From NCBI RefSeq assembly GCF_003148825.1, contig NZ_QGGZ01000008.1, positions 124,001-188,000 of the forward strand: a stretch of DNA of 64,000 bases. The letters are read 5' to 3'. A model generated the notes under the pieces. That model did not search any database. It was not told the origin of the DNA and worked only from the letters and a program-made list of their open reading frames with translations. Shown here piece after piece: positions 8,005-16,179 of this stretch. Position numbers and translations under genes: made by a program. Every line of letters begins with the position of its first letter. Position 1 is the first letter of the stretch. Origin of the DNA: Streptomyces sp. CG 926 (lineage in GTDB: Bacteria; Actinomycetota; Actinomycetes; Streptomycetales; Streptomycetaceae).

Positions 8005-9681
8005 CTACAGGCCCGGGCCGCGGACCGGGATGTGGGTGAACGTCGGCTCCGGGGCAGGGTTCTGGAAGAAGTCGTTGCCCTTGTCGTCGACCACGATGAA
8101 GGCCGGGAAGTCCTCGACCTCGATCTTCCAGACCGCCTCCATGCCGAGCTCCTCGTACTCCAGGACCTCGACCTTCTTGATGCAGTCCTGGGCCAGGCGC
8201 GCCGCCGGGCCGCCGATCGAGCCCAGGTAGAAGCCGCCGTGCGTACCGCACGCGTCCGTCACCTGCTGGGAGCGGTTGCCCTTGGCCAGCATGACCTTGG
8301 AACCGCCCGCCGCCTGGAACTGCTCGACGTAGGAGTCCATGCGGCCGGCCGTGGTCGGACCGAAGGAGCCCGAGGCGTAGCCCTCCGGGGTCTTCGCGGG
8401 ACCCGCGTAGTAGACCGGGTGGTCCTTCAGGTACTGCGGCATCGGCGCGCCCGAGTCCAGCAGCTCCTTGATCTTGGCGTGCGCGATGTCGCGGGCCACG
8501 ACCAGCGGGCCGGTCAGCGACAGCCGGGTCTTGACCGGGTGCTCGGTCAGCGTCGCCAGGATGTCGTCCATCGGCTGGTTCAGGTCGATGGAGACGACGT
8601 CCGAGGCCTCGCTCAGGTGCTCGTCCGTGGTCTCCGGCAGGAAGCGCGCCGGGTCCGTCTCCAGCTGCTCCAGGAAGACGCCCTCGGCGGTGATCTTCGC
8701 GGTGGCCTGGCGGTCCGCCGAGCAGGACACGGCGATGGCGACCGGCAGGGACGCGCCGTGCCGGGGGAGGCGCACGACGCGGACGTCGTGGCAGAAGTAC
8801 TTGCCGCCGAACTGCGCGCCGATGCCGATCTTCTGGGTCAGCTCGAAGACCTGCTGCTCCAGGGCCTCGTCGCGGAAGCCGTGGCCCAGCGCCGAGCCCT
8901 CGCGCGGCAGCTCGTCCAGGTAGTGCGCCGAGGCGTACTTGGCGGTCTTCAGCGCGTGCTCGGCCGAGGTGCCGCCGACCACGATCGCCAGGTGGTAGGG
9001 CGGGCAGGCCGCCGTACCGAGCGAACGGATCTTCTCCTCCAGGAACTTCATCATGGAGGCCTCGTTGAGGACCGCCTTGGTCTCCTGGTAGAGGAAGGAC
9101 TTGTTGGCCGAGCCGCCGCCCTTGGCCATGAAGAGGAACTTGTACGCGCCGCCGTCGGTCGCGTACAGCTCGATCTGCGCGGGCAGGTTCGAGCCGGTGT
9201 TCTTCTCCTCCCACATGGTGATCGGGGCCATCTGCGAGTAGCGCAGGTTCAGCCGCGTGTAGGCGTCGTAGATGCCGCGCGAGAGCGCCGCCTCGTCGCC
9301 GCCCTCGGTCAGCACGTTCTGGCCGCGCTTGCCCATGACGATCGCCGTGCCTGTGTCCTGGCACATCGGCAGGACGCCGGCCGCCGCGATGTTCGCGTTC
9401 TTCAGCAGGTCCAGCGCGACGAACTTGTCGTTCGCGCTCGCCTCCGGGTCGTCGATGATCCGACGCAGCTGCGCGAGGTGCGCGGGGCGCAGGAAGTGCT
9501 GGATGTCGTGGATCGCCTCTTCGGCGAGCTTGCGCAGCGCCTCCGGCTCGACCTTGAGGAACGTACGGCCGTCCGCCTCGAAGGTGGACACGCCCTCGGC
9601 GGTCACCAGTCGGTACGGGGTGGTGTCCTCGCCCAGGGGCAGCAGGTCGGTGTACGCAAACTCTGGCATGACGGCAGTCAT
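8005..9681 (-). CDS. fumB: Fumarate hydratase, class I (4Fe-4S)
   Basis: This 558-residue single-chain enzyme has the N-terminal hydro-lyase domain and C-terminal beta domain of class I fumarases. Likely Fe-S ligands are the Cys in GVLPMCQDTGTA, the Cys in GTAACPPYHLA and the Cys in AVSCSADRQ. Other marks are MAKGGGSANKSFL, VVGGTSAEHALK and, in the C-terminal half, YYAGPAKTPEGYASGSFGPTTAGRMDSYVEQF and LAKGNRSQQVTDACGTHGGFYLGSIGG. It catalyses the same reaction as fumC but is oxygen-sensitive, so the two may serve different redox or iron states. ATG 9681 touches an AGGA with no spacer; the second ATG (MPEFAYTD, 9669) is an alternative start. It is divergent from the DUF1707 gene. Confidence 0.96.
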   Translation of the reverse strand: MTAVMPEFAYTDLLPLGEDTTPYRLVTAEGVSTFEADGRTFLKVEPEALRKLAEEAIHDIQHFLRPAHLAQLRRIIDDPEASANDKFVALDLLKNANIAAAGVLPMCQDTGTAIVMGKRGQNVLTEGGDEAALSRGIYDAYTRLNLRYSQMAPITMWEEKNTGSNLPAQIELYATDGGAYKFLFMAKGGGSANKSFLYQETKAVLNEASMMKFLEEKIRSLGTAACPPYHLAIVVGGTSAEHALKTAKYASAHYLDELPREGSALGHGFRDEALEQQVFELTQKIGIGAQFGGKYFCHDVRVVRLPRHGASLPVAIAVSCSADRQATAKITAEGVFLEQLETDPARFLPETTDEHLSEASDVVSIDLNQPMDDILATLTEHPVKTRLSLTGPLVVARDIAHAKIKELLDSGAPMPQYLKDHPVYYAGPAKTPEGYASGSFGPTTAGRMDSYVEQFQAAGGSKVMLAKGNRSQQVTDACGTHGGFYLGSIGGPAARLAQDCIKKVEVLEYEELGMEAVWKIEVEDFPAFIVVDDKGNDFFQNPAPEPTFTHIPVRGPGL

Positions 9682-9807
9682 TCCTCACTCGGCAGACGGC
9701 GCTGGCGACCAATTGGCAGCGCGGTTAACCAGCGTAGGACCTCTTCCCCGCGGCGTGTCTGTGAGGTAAGGCTCACTCAGCAGTATCGCGATCTATCGTG
9801 TCTGGCT

Positions 9808-10488
9808 ATGCTGGGCGTCGTGGACCTGGAAAAGCACCCCGACGCCCCCGCCCCCGCGACCGCCGGCCCCGCCGAGCTGCGCGCCTCCGACGCGGACCGG
9901 GACCGGATCGCGCAGATCCTCGGCGACGCGGTCGCCGAAGGCCGGCTGACGGCCGAGGAGCATTCCGACCGCCTGGACACGCTCTACGCGGTCAAGACCG
10001 TCGGCGAGCTGGAAGTGCTCGTACGGGATCTGCCCACGCCCGGCGGCGTCCATGCCTCGCCCGCGCACGCGGCCCCCTCCACCGCTCCGGGCGGCCCCGC
10101 CGAGACCATAGTGGCCGTGTGCAGCAGCTCCGCCCGCAAGGGCCGCTGGCGGCCGGGCCCGCACACCCGCGCCGTCTCGGTCATGGGCGACATCACCATC
10201 GACCTCACCGAAGCGGTCTTCGAACAGCAGGTCACCGAGATCAACGTGACCTGCGTCCTCGGCAACGTCGAGGTCCTGGTCCCGGAGAACGTCACCCTGC
10301 GCGGCTACGGCAGCGGCGTCCTCGGCAACTTCGAGGTACGCGGCGAGGGCCGCGGGGAGACCGACCCGCAGGCGCCGGTGGTGATCGTGCGGGGCTTCGC
10401 CCTGCTGGGCAACATCGAGGCGCGGCCCAAGCTCGGCGCCCGCCTGGTGGACCTGGCCCGCAAGCTGCGCAAGCGCCTGGACGGCTGA
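9808..10488 (+). CDS. DUF1707 / cell-wall-active-antibiotics-response-like protein
   Basis: The 226-residue product has an N-terminal DUF1707 domain with the classic pattern LRASDADRDRIAQILGDAVAEGRLTAEEHSDRLDTLYAVKTVGELEVLVRDL, then a linker, then a beta-helical domain like the LiaF/DUF2154 C-terminus (repeats GDITIDLTEAVFEQQVTEINVTCVLGNVEVLVPENVTLRGYGSGVLGNFEVRGEG...FALLGNIEARP). LiaF-type proteins act in cell-envelope stress signalling; the role here is inferred only from that similarity. There is no hydrophobic helix. No clear ribosome binding site precedes ATG 9808, and GTG 9820 is an equally possible start; TATCGT eight bases upstream could make this a leaderless message. Confidence 0.85.
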   Translation: MLGVVDLEKHPDAPAPATAGPAELRASDADRDRIAQILGDAVAEGRLTAEEHSDRLDTLYAVKTVGELEVLVRDLPTPGGVHASPAHAAPSTAPGGPAETIVAVCSSSARKGRWRPGPHTRAVSVMGDITIDLTEAVFEQQVTEINVTCVLGNVEVLVPENVTLRGYGSGVLGNFEVRGEGRGETDPQAPVVIVRGFALLGNIEARPKLGARLVDLARKLRKRLDG

Positions 10489-10563
10489 CCGCGGAGGATC
10501 AACAGGCCGCGGATGCAATGAAATTCGGCCGACGGGTGACCGGGGACCTCTAGTGTCCGGTTC

Positions 10564-11163
10564 ATGACGACAACCAAGTGGGAACTGCTCGACCAGGCGT
10601 ACGCGACGCTGCGCGAGGCCGTCGCCGGGGTACCCGCCGACGGCTGGGACCGCCCGACCCCCTGCGCGCAGTGGAACGTCACCCAGGTCCTCCAGCACGC
10701 CGCCGGCGACCAGCTCGCCTACGCCGCCCGCCTGACCGGTGGGCCGGGACCCGCCGAGGACCCCTTCGCACCCTCCGGCACCCTGGCCGGGGCGCCGGCG
10801 GACCTGTTGGAACCGGCGCTCGCGGCCGCGGCCGAGGCCTTCGCCGGGGTCGCCCCGGGCACGGCCGAGGTGGCCGTGCCGCTGCCGCCCTTCTCCGTAC
10901 CGGCCGAGACGGCCGTCGGCGCGGCCGCCCTCGACGCCGCCGTGCACGCCTGGGACCTCGCCGTCGCCACGGGCCGCCCCTCGGGCCTGACCGACGCGCT
11001 GGCCGCCGCGCTGCGCCCGGCCGCCGACGCCCTCGCCGAGCCGCTGCGCGGCTTCGCCTACGGCCCGGCCCTCCCTCTCACGCCGGGCGCGGACGACGGC
11101 GCGGCGGCGCGCCTGCTGGCCTTCCTCGGGCGGGATCCCGGATGGGCCGCGGCCGCGGAGTGA
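10564..11163 (+). CDS. TIGR03086-type metal-binding / mycothiol-dependent isomerase-like protein
   Basis: A 199-residue DinB-like four-helix protein of the actinobacterial maleylpyruvate-isomerase-like group. Marks are PTPCAQWNVTQVLQHAAGDQLAYA, where the first metal-binding His is expected, and ALDAAVHAWDLAVATG, with the second His and Asp. Relatives use mycothiol as cofactor in thiol-transfer or isomerisation reactions; the substrate is unknown. ATG 10564 follows the DUF1707 gene by 75 bases, so the two may be co-transcribed. No strong ribosome binding site is visible in CTAGTGTCCGGTTC. Confidence 0.82.
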   Translation: MTTTKWELLDQAYATLREAVAGVPADGWDRPTPCAQWNVTQVLQHAAGDQLAYAARLTGGPGPAEDPFAPSGTLAGAPADLLEPALAAAAEAFAGVAPGTAEVAVPLPPFSVPAETAVGAAALDAAVHAWDLAVATGRPSGLTDALAAALRPAADALAEPLRGFAYGPALPLTPGADDGAAARLLAFLGRDPGWAAAAE

Positions 11164-11305
11164 CGGCCCGTGACGGCCCGCCCGACGGGGTCTCGTTTCG
11201 GACGAACCCCCGGCGGCCCGTGGCGCGCGGTGCATAGGGGCGCGTACAGCGGGTAGGGACAGGTGCGTCGTCTCTCGCTCACGTATACGTCGTCAGGAGT
11301 AGACC

Positions 11306-11704
11306 GTGCCGCATCCGCCGCATCAGTCCTTGCAGGTAGCCGCCGTCCAGAGTCTTCCGGGGCGCGCGGCGGCCGTGCCGAAGCCGCGGGTGCCGGCGAG
11401 GACGGAGGACGGCCCATGGCATGCGGAGGCGGTGTGCCGCCGGGACGAGGCGGGGCTCTTCTTCGCACCGTCCAAGGAGCCGACCGCGGCCCGGCTCTCG
11501 CGCGAGGAGGCCGCCAAGCGCGTCTGCGCCCGCTGCCCGGTGATGGTCGCCTGCCGGGAGCACGCGTTGCTCCAGCCCGAGCCGTACGGGGTGTGGGGCG
11601 GGCTCACCGCGGCCGAGCGCCGGGTGGTCCTGGCGCGGATGCGGCGCAGGGCCGCCGAGCTGCGTCAGGCCCCCGGAGCCGGGCCGATCGCCGCGGCGGG
11701 CTGA
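11306..11704 (+). CDS. wblI: WhiB-family iron-sulfur transcriptional regulator
   Basis: The 132-residue protein carries the four Wbl cysteines: AVCRRDEAG, then RVCARCPVMVACREHA (Cx2C, then Cx5C), which bind a 4Fe-4S cluster, followed by the GVWGG turn motif and a basic C-terminal tail (ERRVVLARMRRRAAELR). Wbl proteins usually act with the principal sigma factor. The gene lies just before the convergent glpX, and as I recall wblI is next to glpX in S. coelicolor, hence the symbol. GTG 11306 is preceded by CAGGAG at good spacing. Bases 11701-11770 after the stop are a degenerate tandem repeat of CTGAAGCGGACCGAA. Confidence 0.9.
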   Translation: MPHPPHQSLQVAAVQSLPGRAAAVPKPRVPARTEDGPWHAEAVCRRDEAGLFFAPSKEPTAARLSREEAAKRVCARCPVMVACREHALLQPEPYGVWGGLTAAERRVVLARMRRRAAELRQAPGAGPIAAAG

Positions 11705-11849
11705 AGCGGACCGAAGCGGGCTGAAGCGGACCGAACGAAGCGGACCGACGGGGCCTGAAGCGACCTGAGGCGTGCTGCACCGGTCCCGGTCCGCCCGCGG
11801 CGGTCCGCCCGGGCGCCGGCCGCCGGGCGCCGACATCACGCCTGGATGT

Positions 11850-11893
11850 GCGAGAGGGGCGGTCCCGCCGCACGCGGTGACCGCCCCTCTCGC
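11850..11893. terminator. Terminator shared by wblI and glpX
   Basis: GCGAGAGGGGCGGTC at 11850-11864 pairs perfectly with GACCGCCCCTCTCGC at 11879-11893, a 15-bp stem with a 14-base loop. It sits between the convergent genes and can serve both directions. Confidence 0.9.
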
Positions 11894-11917
11894 TTCCTCA
11901 CACCGTGACGGCGGCGA

Positions 11918-12949
11918 CTAGTGCGCGCGGTCGAAGTCGATCGCGCTGTACGCGCGCAGCTTCGACAGGCGGTGCGTGGAGTCGATCTGCCGGATCGTGC
12001 CCGACTTGGAGCGCATGACCAGCGAGGACGTCGTCGCGGTCTCCGAGCGGTAGTGGACACCGCGCAGCAGCTCGCCGTCGGTGATACCGGTGGCGACGAA
12101 GAAGACGTTCTCGCCGGACACCAGGTCGTTCGTGGTCAGGACGCGGTCCAGGTCGTGACCGGCGTCGAGCGCCCGCTGCCGCTCCGCCTCGTCCTTCGGC
12201 CAGAGCTTGCCCTGGATGGTGCCGCCGAGGCACTTTATGGCGCACGCCGAGATGATGCCCTCGGGAGTGCCGCCGATGCCGAGCAGCAGGTCGACGCCGG
12301 TGCCCTCGCGCACGGCCATGACCGAGCCGGCGACGTCGCCGTCGGAGATGAACTTGATGCGGGCGCCGGTCTCGCGGATCTCCTTGACGATGCCCTCGTG
12401 ACGGGGGCGGTCCAGGATGACCACGGTGACGTCCTCGACGGCCATGTTCTTGGCCTTGGCGACCCGGCGGATGTTCACCGAGACGGGAGCGTTGATGTCG
12501 ACGAAGTCGGCGGCCTCGGGACCGGTGACCAGCTTCTCCATGTAGAACACCGCGGACGGGTCGAACATGGTGCCGCGGTCGGCGGCCGCCAGGACGGCGA
12601 TGGCGTTCGGCATGCCCTTGGCGTTCAGGGTGGTGCCGTCGATCGGGTCCACGGCGATGTCGACCTCGGCGCCCGTGCCGTCGCCGACGCGCTCGCCGTT
12701 GAAGAGCATGGGGGCCTCGTCCTTCTCCCCCTCGCCGATGACGACGACGCCGTTCATCGAGACGGTGGAGATCAGGGTGCGCATCGCGTTGACCGCGGCA
12801 CCGTCCGCGCCGATCTTGTCGCCGCGTCCGACCCACCGGCCCGCGGCCATGGCGGCGGCCTCGGTGACCCGTACGAGTTCCAGTGCGAGGTTGCGGTCGG
12901 GGGCCTCCGGAGAGACTTCGAGCTGGGGCGGCAGGTTGTGCTCGGTCAT
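11918..12949 (-). CDS. glpX: Fructose-1,6-bisphosphatase, class II
   Basis: This gluconeogenic enzyme hydrolyses fructose-1,6-bisphosphate. The 343-residue product shows the GlpX motifs: RWVGRGDKIGADGAAV, VVIGEGEKDEAPML and VDIAVDPIDGTTL with the metal-binding acidic residues, then ILDRPRHEGIV, FISDGDVAGS and GIGGTPEGIISACAIKCLGG. Class II FBPase is the usual form in actinomycetes. ATG 12949 (MTEHNLPPQ) is preceded by AAAGG ten bases upstream; the open frame continues upstream without support. It is divergent from the DUF4245 gene and ends at the terminator shared with wblI. Confidence 0.97.
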   Translation of the reverse strand: MTEHNLPPQLEVSPEAPDRNLALELVRVTEAAAMAAGRWVGRGDKIGADGAAVNAMRTLISTVSMNGVVVIGEGEKDEAPMLFNGERVGDGTGAEVDIAVDPIDGTTLNAKGMPNAIAVLAAADRGTMFDPSAVFYMEKLVTGPEAADFVDINAPVSVNIRRVAKAKNMAVEDVTVVILDRPRHEGIVKEIRETGARIKFISDGDVAGSVMAVREGTGVDLLLGIGGTPEGIISACAIKCLGGTIQGKLWPKDEAERQRALDAGHDLDRVLTTNDLVSGENVFFVATGITDGELLRGVHYRSETATTSSLVMRSKSGTIRQIDSTHRLSKLRAYSAIDFDRAH

Positions 12950-13102
12950 CGGAGCGCACCTTTCTGTACGGCGACGGCCGGGAAGTGAGGGTGCTGGAAC
13001 TCTATCGGTACGTCGACATATTGAGCAGGGCGGGTCACGTATGAGCGGCATATCGGTCAGTCGATTGTCCTGAGCGGACGTCTTGCGGCCCTCCCGGGCC
13101 GT

Positions 13103-13145
13103 CCGGATCTCCTCCGGGACTCCGCCGGATCTCCTCCGGGACTCT
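13103..13145. repeat. Direct repeat in the glpX/DUF4245 intergenic region
   Basis: CCGGATCTCCTCCGGGACTC occurs twice (13103-13122 and 13126-13145) with a 23-base period in the 271-base divergent promoter region 12950-13220. It might be a regulator binding site; no other clear element is visible in this gap. Confidence 0.7.
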
Positions 13146-13220
13146 CCAGGGTCCGCCGACACGCGCCGCACCGCGACCCCGGCGGTGATCGCCGCCCCGC
13201 GATGCGGGACGATGGGGCGC

Positions 13221-13748
13221 GTGGCAGGTATGAAAGGCAAGCAGACGGTCTGGGACATGGTCCGGTCGCTGGGGGTGATCGGCATCGTCGTCGCCGGGAT
13301 CTACCTCTTCGTCCCGCATGACGAGGAGGCCGACCCGACGCACGCGGTCGACTACCGGGTGGAGACCATCACGGCCCGGCGCGCGGCCCCGTATCCGGTG
13401 GCGGCCCCCGTGGGGCTCCAGGAGCAGTGGCGGGCGACCTCGGTGACGTACGAGCGCAAGAACGCCAACGCCTGGCACCTGGGCTTCCTCGACCCGGAGC
13501 AGCAGTACGCGGCGGTGGAGCAGTCCACGGACACCTCGGCCAAGTACCTCGCCAAGGTCACCCAGCAGGCGAAGGCCACCGGGCAGACGCAGCAGGTCGG
13601 CGACCTGACCTGGGAACGCTGGGACGGCGAGAAGTACGACGCCCTCGTGCGGCAGGAGCAGGGCTACGTCACGGTGGTGACCGGCACGGCCTCCTACGAC
13701 CAGCTCGGCGCGCTGGCGGCGGCGCTGGAGTTCAAGCAGGGCAAGTAG
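13221..13748 (+). CDS. DUF4245 membrane-anchored protein
   Basis: A 175-residue protein with one N-terminal hydrophobic helix (MVRSLGVIGIVVAGIYLFV) and a soluble, probably extracytoplasmic domain (AVDYRVETITARRAAPYPVAAPVGLQEQWRATSVTY...WHLGFLDPEQQYAAVEQS...GYVTVVTGTASYDQLGALAAALE), the DUF4245 pattern of actinobacteria. The function is unknown. The start is uncertain among ATG 13212, GTG 13221 and ATG 13230; I chose the GTG for its upstream GATGGGGC. It is divergent from glpX and convergent with the nitroreductase-like gene. Confidence 0.8.
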   Translation: MAGMKGKQTVWDMVRSLGVIGIVVAGIYLFVPHDEEADPTHAVDYRVETITARRAAPYPVAAPVGLQEQWRATSVTYERKNANAWHLGFLDPEQQYAAVEQSTDTSAKYLAKVTQQAKATGQTQQVGDLTWERWDGEKYDALVRQEQGYVTVVTGTASYDQLGALAAALEFKQGK

Positions 13749-13863
13749 CGCGAGCGGGACGGGCAGGGCGAGTGGGGGCGCGTCGCACCGCACCCGCCGC
13801 CCGCGCCCCCGCACGCCGCGCGCCCCCGCGCGCGTGGAACGCGGAACGTGGAACGTGTACGCG

Positions 13864-13907
13864 AGAAGGGCCGTGCGCCCCGGGATCCCGGGGCGCACGG
13901 CCCTTCT
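13864..13907. terminator. Bidirectional terminator, perfect 44-base palindrome
   Basis: AGAAGGGCCGTGCGCCCCGG then GA, followed by the exact reverse complement, 22 bp per arm. It lies between the convergent DUF4245 and nitroreductase-like genes and can stop transcription both ways. Confidence 0.92.
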
Positions 13908-13934
13908 GCGTGTGCTGTGCTGCGGCGGAGCCGA

Positions 13935-14528
13935 TCAGACGGTCGTGATGACCTCGTCGAAGCCCAGGCGCGGGGAGCGGTCGAACCAGGCACCCTCGGC
14001 GGCCGGCTTGCCGATGTTGATGACCATGATCGGGGTGTGGTCGGCGTCCAGGAATTCCTTCTGGATACCGGCGAAGTCGGCGCCGGTCATCGGGCCCGCG
14101 GCCAGGCCGGCGGCGCGGATGCCGATGATGAAGTACGCGGCCTGCAGCGCGGAGTTCAGCAGCGCGGACTGCTCGCGGACCGGGCGCTCGGAGAAGAACG
14201 CGTCCTTGGCCTGCGGGAAGTGCGGGAGCAGCTGCGGGAGCTCCTCGTGGAACTCGTTGTCCGCGGAGAGGATCGCGACCAGCGGCGCGGTGGCGGTCTT
14301 GGCGTCGTTGCCCTTGGCCATGTGCTGCACGAGGCGCTCGCGGGCCTCGGGGGAGCGGACCAGGGTGATGCGCAGCGGAGTCTGGTTGAAGGCGGTGGGA
14401 CCGAACTTCACCAGGTCGTATATCGCCTGGACCTGCTCCTCGGTGACCGGCTCGTCGGTGAACGAGTTGGCCGTGCGGGCCTCGCGGAACAGCAGGTCCT
14501 GCGCGGCGGGGTCAAGAACGAGAGACAT
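13935..14528 (-). CDS. Nitroreductase-family protein, malonic semialdehyde reductase (RutE)-like
   Basis: The 197-residue flavoprotein matches the RutE/HadB branch of nitroreductases: REARTANSFTDEPVTEEQVQAIYDLVKFGPTAFNQTPLRITLVRSPEAR, then HFPQAKDAFFSERPVREQSALLNSALQAAYFIIGIRAAGLAAGPMTGAD and the C-terminal NIGKPAAEGAWFDRSPRLGFDEVITTV. Members use FMN and NAD(P)H; RutE reduces malonic semialdehyde in pyrimidine breakdown. No other rut genes are nearby, so the substrate stays open. ATG 14528 (MSLVLDPAAQ) has GAAGAAGG seven bases upstream. Confidence 0.88.
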   Translation of the reverse strand: MSLVLDPAAQDLLFREARTANSFTDEPVTEEQVQAIYDLVKFGPTAFNQTPLRITLVRSPEARERLVQHMAKGNDAKTATAPLVAILSADNEFHEELPQLLPHFPQAKDAFFSERPVREQSALLNSALQAAYFIIGIRAAGLAAGPMTGADFAGIQKEFLDADHTPIMVINIGKPAAEGAWFDRSPRLGFDEVITTV

Positions 14529-14640
14529 CGGAAAGCCTTCTTCCATACGGAGGTGAAGCGATGTCCCAGACTCTACGGCGGAGGTAGATGAATTTTCAAC
14601 TAAATTGGCCTGCTGGTGATCGGGATCACTTCCGCCCGGG

Positions 14641-14871
14641 TCATTCCTCCTCGGCCGGCTCGCGTGCCGCGAGCGCCGAGTCCAGCCGGGCCCGGGCCCC
14701 CTCCAGCCAGTGCCGGCACACCTTCGCCAGTTCCTCGCCGCGCTCCCAGAGCGCGAGCGAGTCCTCCAGCGAGGTCCCACCGGCCTCCAGCTTGCGGACG
14801 ACCTCGATGAGCTCGTCGCGGGCCTGCTCGTACCCCAGCGCCGTTCCGGCCTCTGTCATTCCCGTATCCAT
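14641..14871 (-). CDS. xseB: Exodeoxyribonuclease VII small subunit
   Basis: This 76-residue helical protein has the XseB pattern LGYEQARDELIEVVRKLEAGGTSLEDSLALWERGEELAKVCRHWLEGARARLDS. It binds several-fold to XseA to form the exonuclease that degrades single-stranded DNA to oligonucleotides. It lies 42 bases downstream of xseA on the same strand, so the two form an operon. The start is either ATG 14871 or ATG 14859 (MTEAGTALGY); AGAGG lies at odd spacing for both. Confidence 0.95.
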   Translation of the reverse strand: MDTGMTEAGTALGYEQARDELIEVVRKLEAGGTSLEDSLALWERGEELAKVCRHWLEGARARLDSALAAREPAEEE

Positions 14872-14913
14872 CCTCTGTGTGTCGTGCGACCACGTGATTG
14901 CGGCCGTGTGGCG

Positions 14914-16146
14914 CTATTGCGAAGCGGCGCTCGGGTCCGCCGGGGAGACCTCCACCGTGAACGTGCCCTCCGCCACCCGCGCGCGCAGCACGTCGTGCGG
15001 GGCCACCTCCTGCGGCGAGCGCACCACATGGCCGTCGGCCCGCTGCAGCACGGCGTACCCCCGCTCCAGGGTCGCCGCGGGGGAGAGCGCCACCACCCGG
15101 GCCAGGGTGTGGGCCAGTTCAGAGTCGGCCCGGTCCAGCAGGTGCCCCAGCGTGCGCCGGGCGCGGGCCAGCAGGGCGTCCAGCTCGTCCTCGCGGATCT
15201 CCACCATCCGCTGGGGGTGGACGAAGACCGGCCGGGCCAGGGCGTGCGCGAGGCCCCGTTCCTCCCGGTCGAGCAGCCCGCTCACCGCGCGCAGCCCCCG
15301 GGCCTGCAGCTGGCGTACGCGCTCCAGCTCCTCGCCGACGTCCGGGACCACCTTCTTCGCCGCGTCCGTGGGCGTGGAGGCCCGGACGTCCGCGACGAGG
15401 TCCAGCAGCGGGGAGTCCGGCTCGTGGCCGATCGCCGAGACCACCGGGGTGCGGGCCGCGGCGACGGCCCGGACCACCTCCTCGTCGGAGAAGGGCAGCA
15501 GGTCCTCCACGCTGCCCCCGCCGCGCGCCACGATGATCACGTCGACCTCGTCCAGGGCGTCGAGCTCCTTGACAGCCTGGACGACCTGGGGCACCGCGTG
15601 CACCCCCTGGACGGCGACGTTGCGCACCTCGAAGCGGACCGCCGGCCAGCGGCGCCGGGCGTTCTCCAGGACATCGCGCTCGGCCGCCGAGGCCCGCCCG
15701 ACCACCAGCCCGATCAGCTGCGGCAGGAAGGGCAGCGGCTTCTTGCGGTCCAGCGCGAAGAGTCCTTCGGAGGCCAGGGACCGCTTGAGGCGCTCCAGCC
15801 GGGCGAGCAGCTCCCCGATGCCGACCGGCCGTATCTCCGTGGCCCGCAGGGACAGCTGACCGCGCGGGGCGTACCACTCGGGCTTGGCCAGCAGCACGAC
15901 CCGGGCACCCTCGGAGACCACGTCGGCGACCTCGTCGAAGACCTGGCGGAAGCAGGTCACGCTGACCGAGATGTCGTGCGAGGGGTCGCGCAGCGTCAGG
16001 AAGACCACCCCCGCTCCCGGTCGCCGCGAGAGCTGCGTGATCTGCCCCTCCACCCACACCTGGCCGAGCCGCTCGATCCAGCCCCCGATGAGCCGGGACA
16101 CCTGGCCTACCGGCAGCGGCGCCTCGGCCGACGTATTCAGACCCAT
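14914..16146 (-). CDS. xseA: Exodeoxyribonuclease VII large subunit
   Basis: The catalytic subunit, 410 residues. An N-terminal OB fold (PLPVGQVSRLIGGWIERLGQVWVEGQITQLSRRPGAGVVFLTLRDPSHDISVSVTC) is followed by the nuclease core (GLVVGRASAAERDVL, VDVIIVARGGGSVEDLLPFSDEEVVRAVAA, TPVVSAIGHEPDSPLLDLVADVRASTPTDAA) and a long helical region that binds XseB. The family normally has GHExD; here GHEPDSPL is intact. It acts in recombination and mismatch repair. It precedes xseB and follows the divergent region of the permease gene. Confidence 0.97.
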   Translation of the reverse strand: MGLNTSAEAPLPVGQVSRLIGGWIERLGQVWVEGQITQLSRRPGAGVVFLTLRDPSHDISVSVTCFRQVFDEVADVVSEGARVVLLAKPEWYAPRGQLSLRATEIRPVGIGELLARLERLKRSLASEGLFALDRKKPLPFLPQLIGLVVGRASAAERDVLENARRRWPAVRFEVRNVAVQGVHAVPQVVQAVKELDALDEVDVIIVARGGGSVEDLLPFSDEEVVRAVAAARTPVVSAIGHEPDSPLLDLVADVRASTPTDAAKKVVPDVGEELERVRQLQARGLRAVSGLLDREERGLAHALARPVFVHPQRMVEIREDELDALLARARRTLGHLLDRADSELAHTLARVVALSPAATLERGYAVLQRADGHVVRSPQEVAPHDVLRARVAEGTFTVEVSPADPSAASQ

Positions 16147-16179
16147 GCACGCAGGCTATCCGGCGCCGCCGACAGTGCG

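Larger units (their letters stand above)
7195..8024. repeat. Tandem duplication, right copy
   Basis: Counterpart of 6328-7174. It holds a zinc-ribbon tail remnant at its left edge, secreted-protein gene 2, the fumB terminator and the true fumB 3' end. Because fumB is intact here and the zinc-ribbon gene is intact in the other copy, the ancestral order was fumB, terminator, secreted-protein gene, zinc-ribbon gene. Confidence 0.85.

Noticed and set aside
7885..9800. Plus-strand extension of the DUF1707 frame back across fumB
   Set aside because: Antisense to fumB; the real N-terminus with the DUF1707 pattern begins near 9808.
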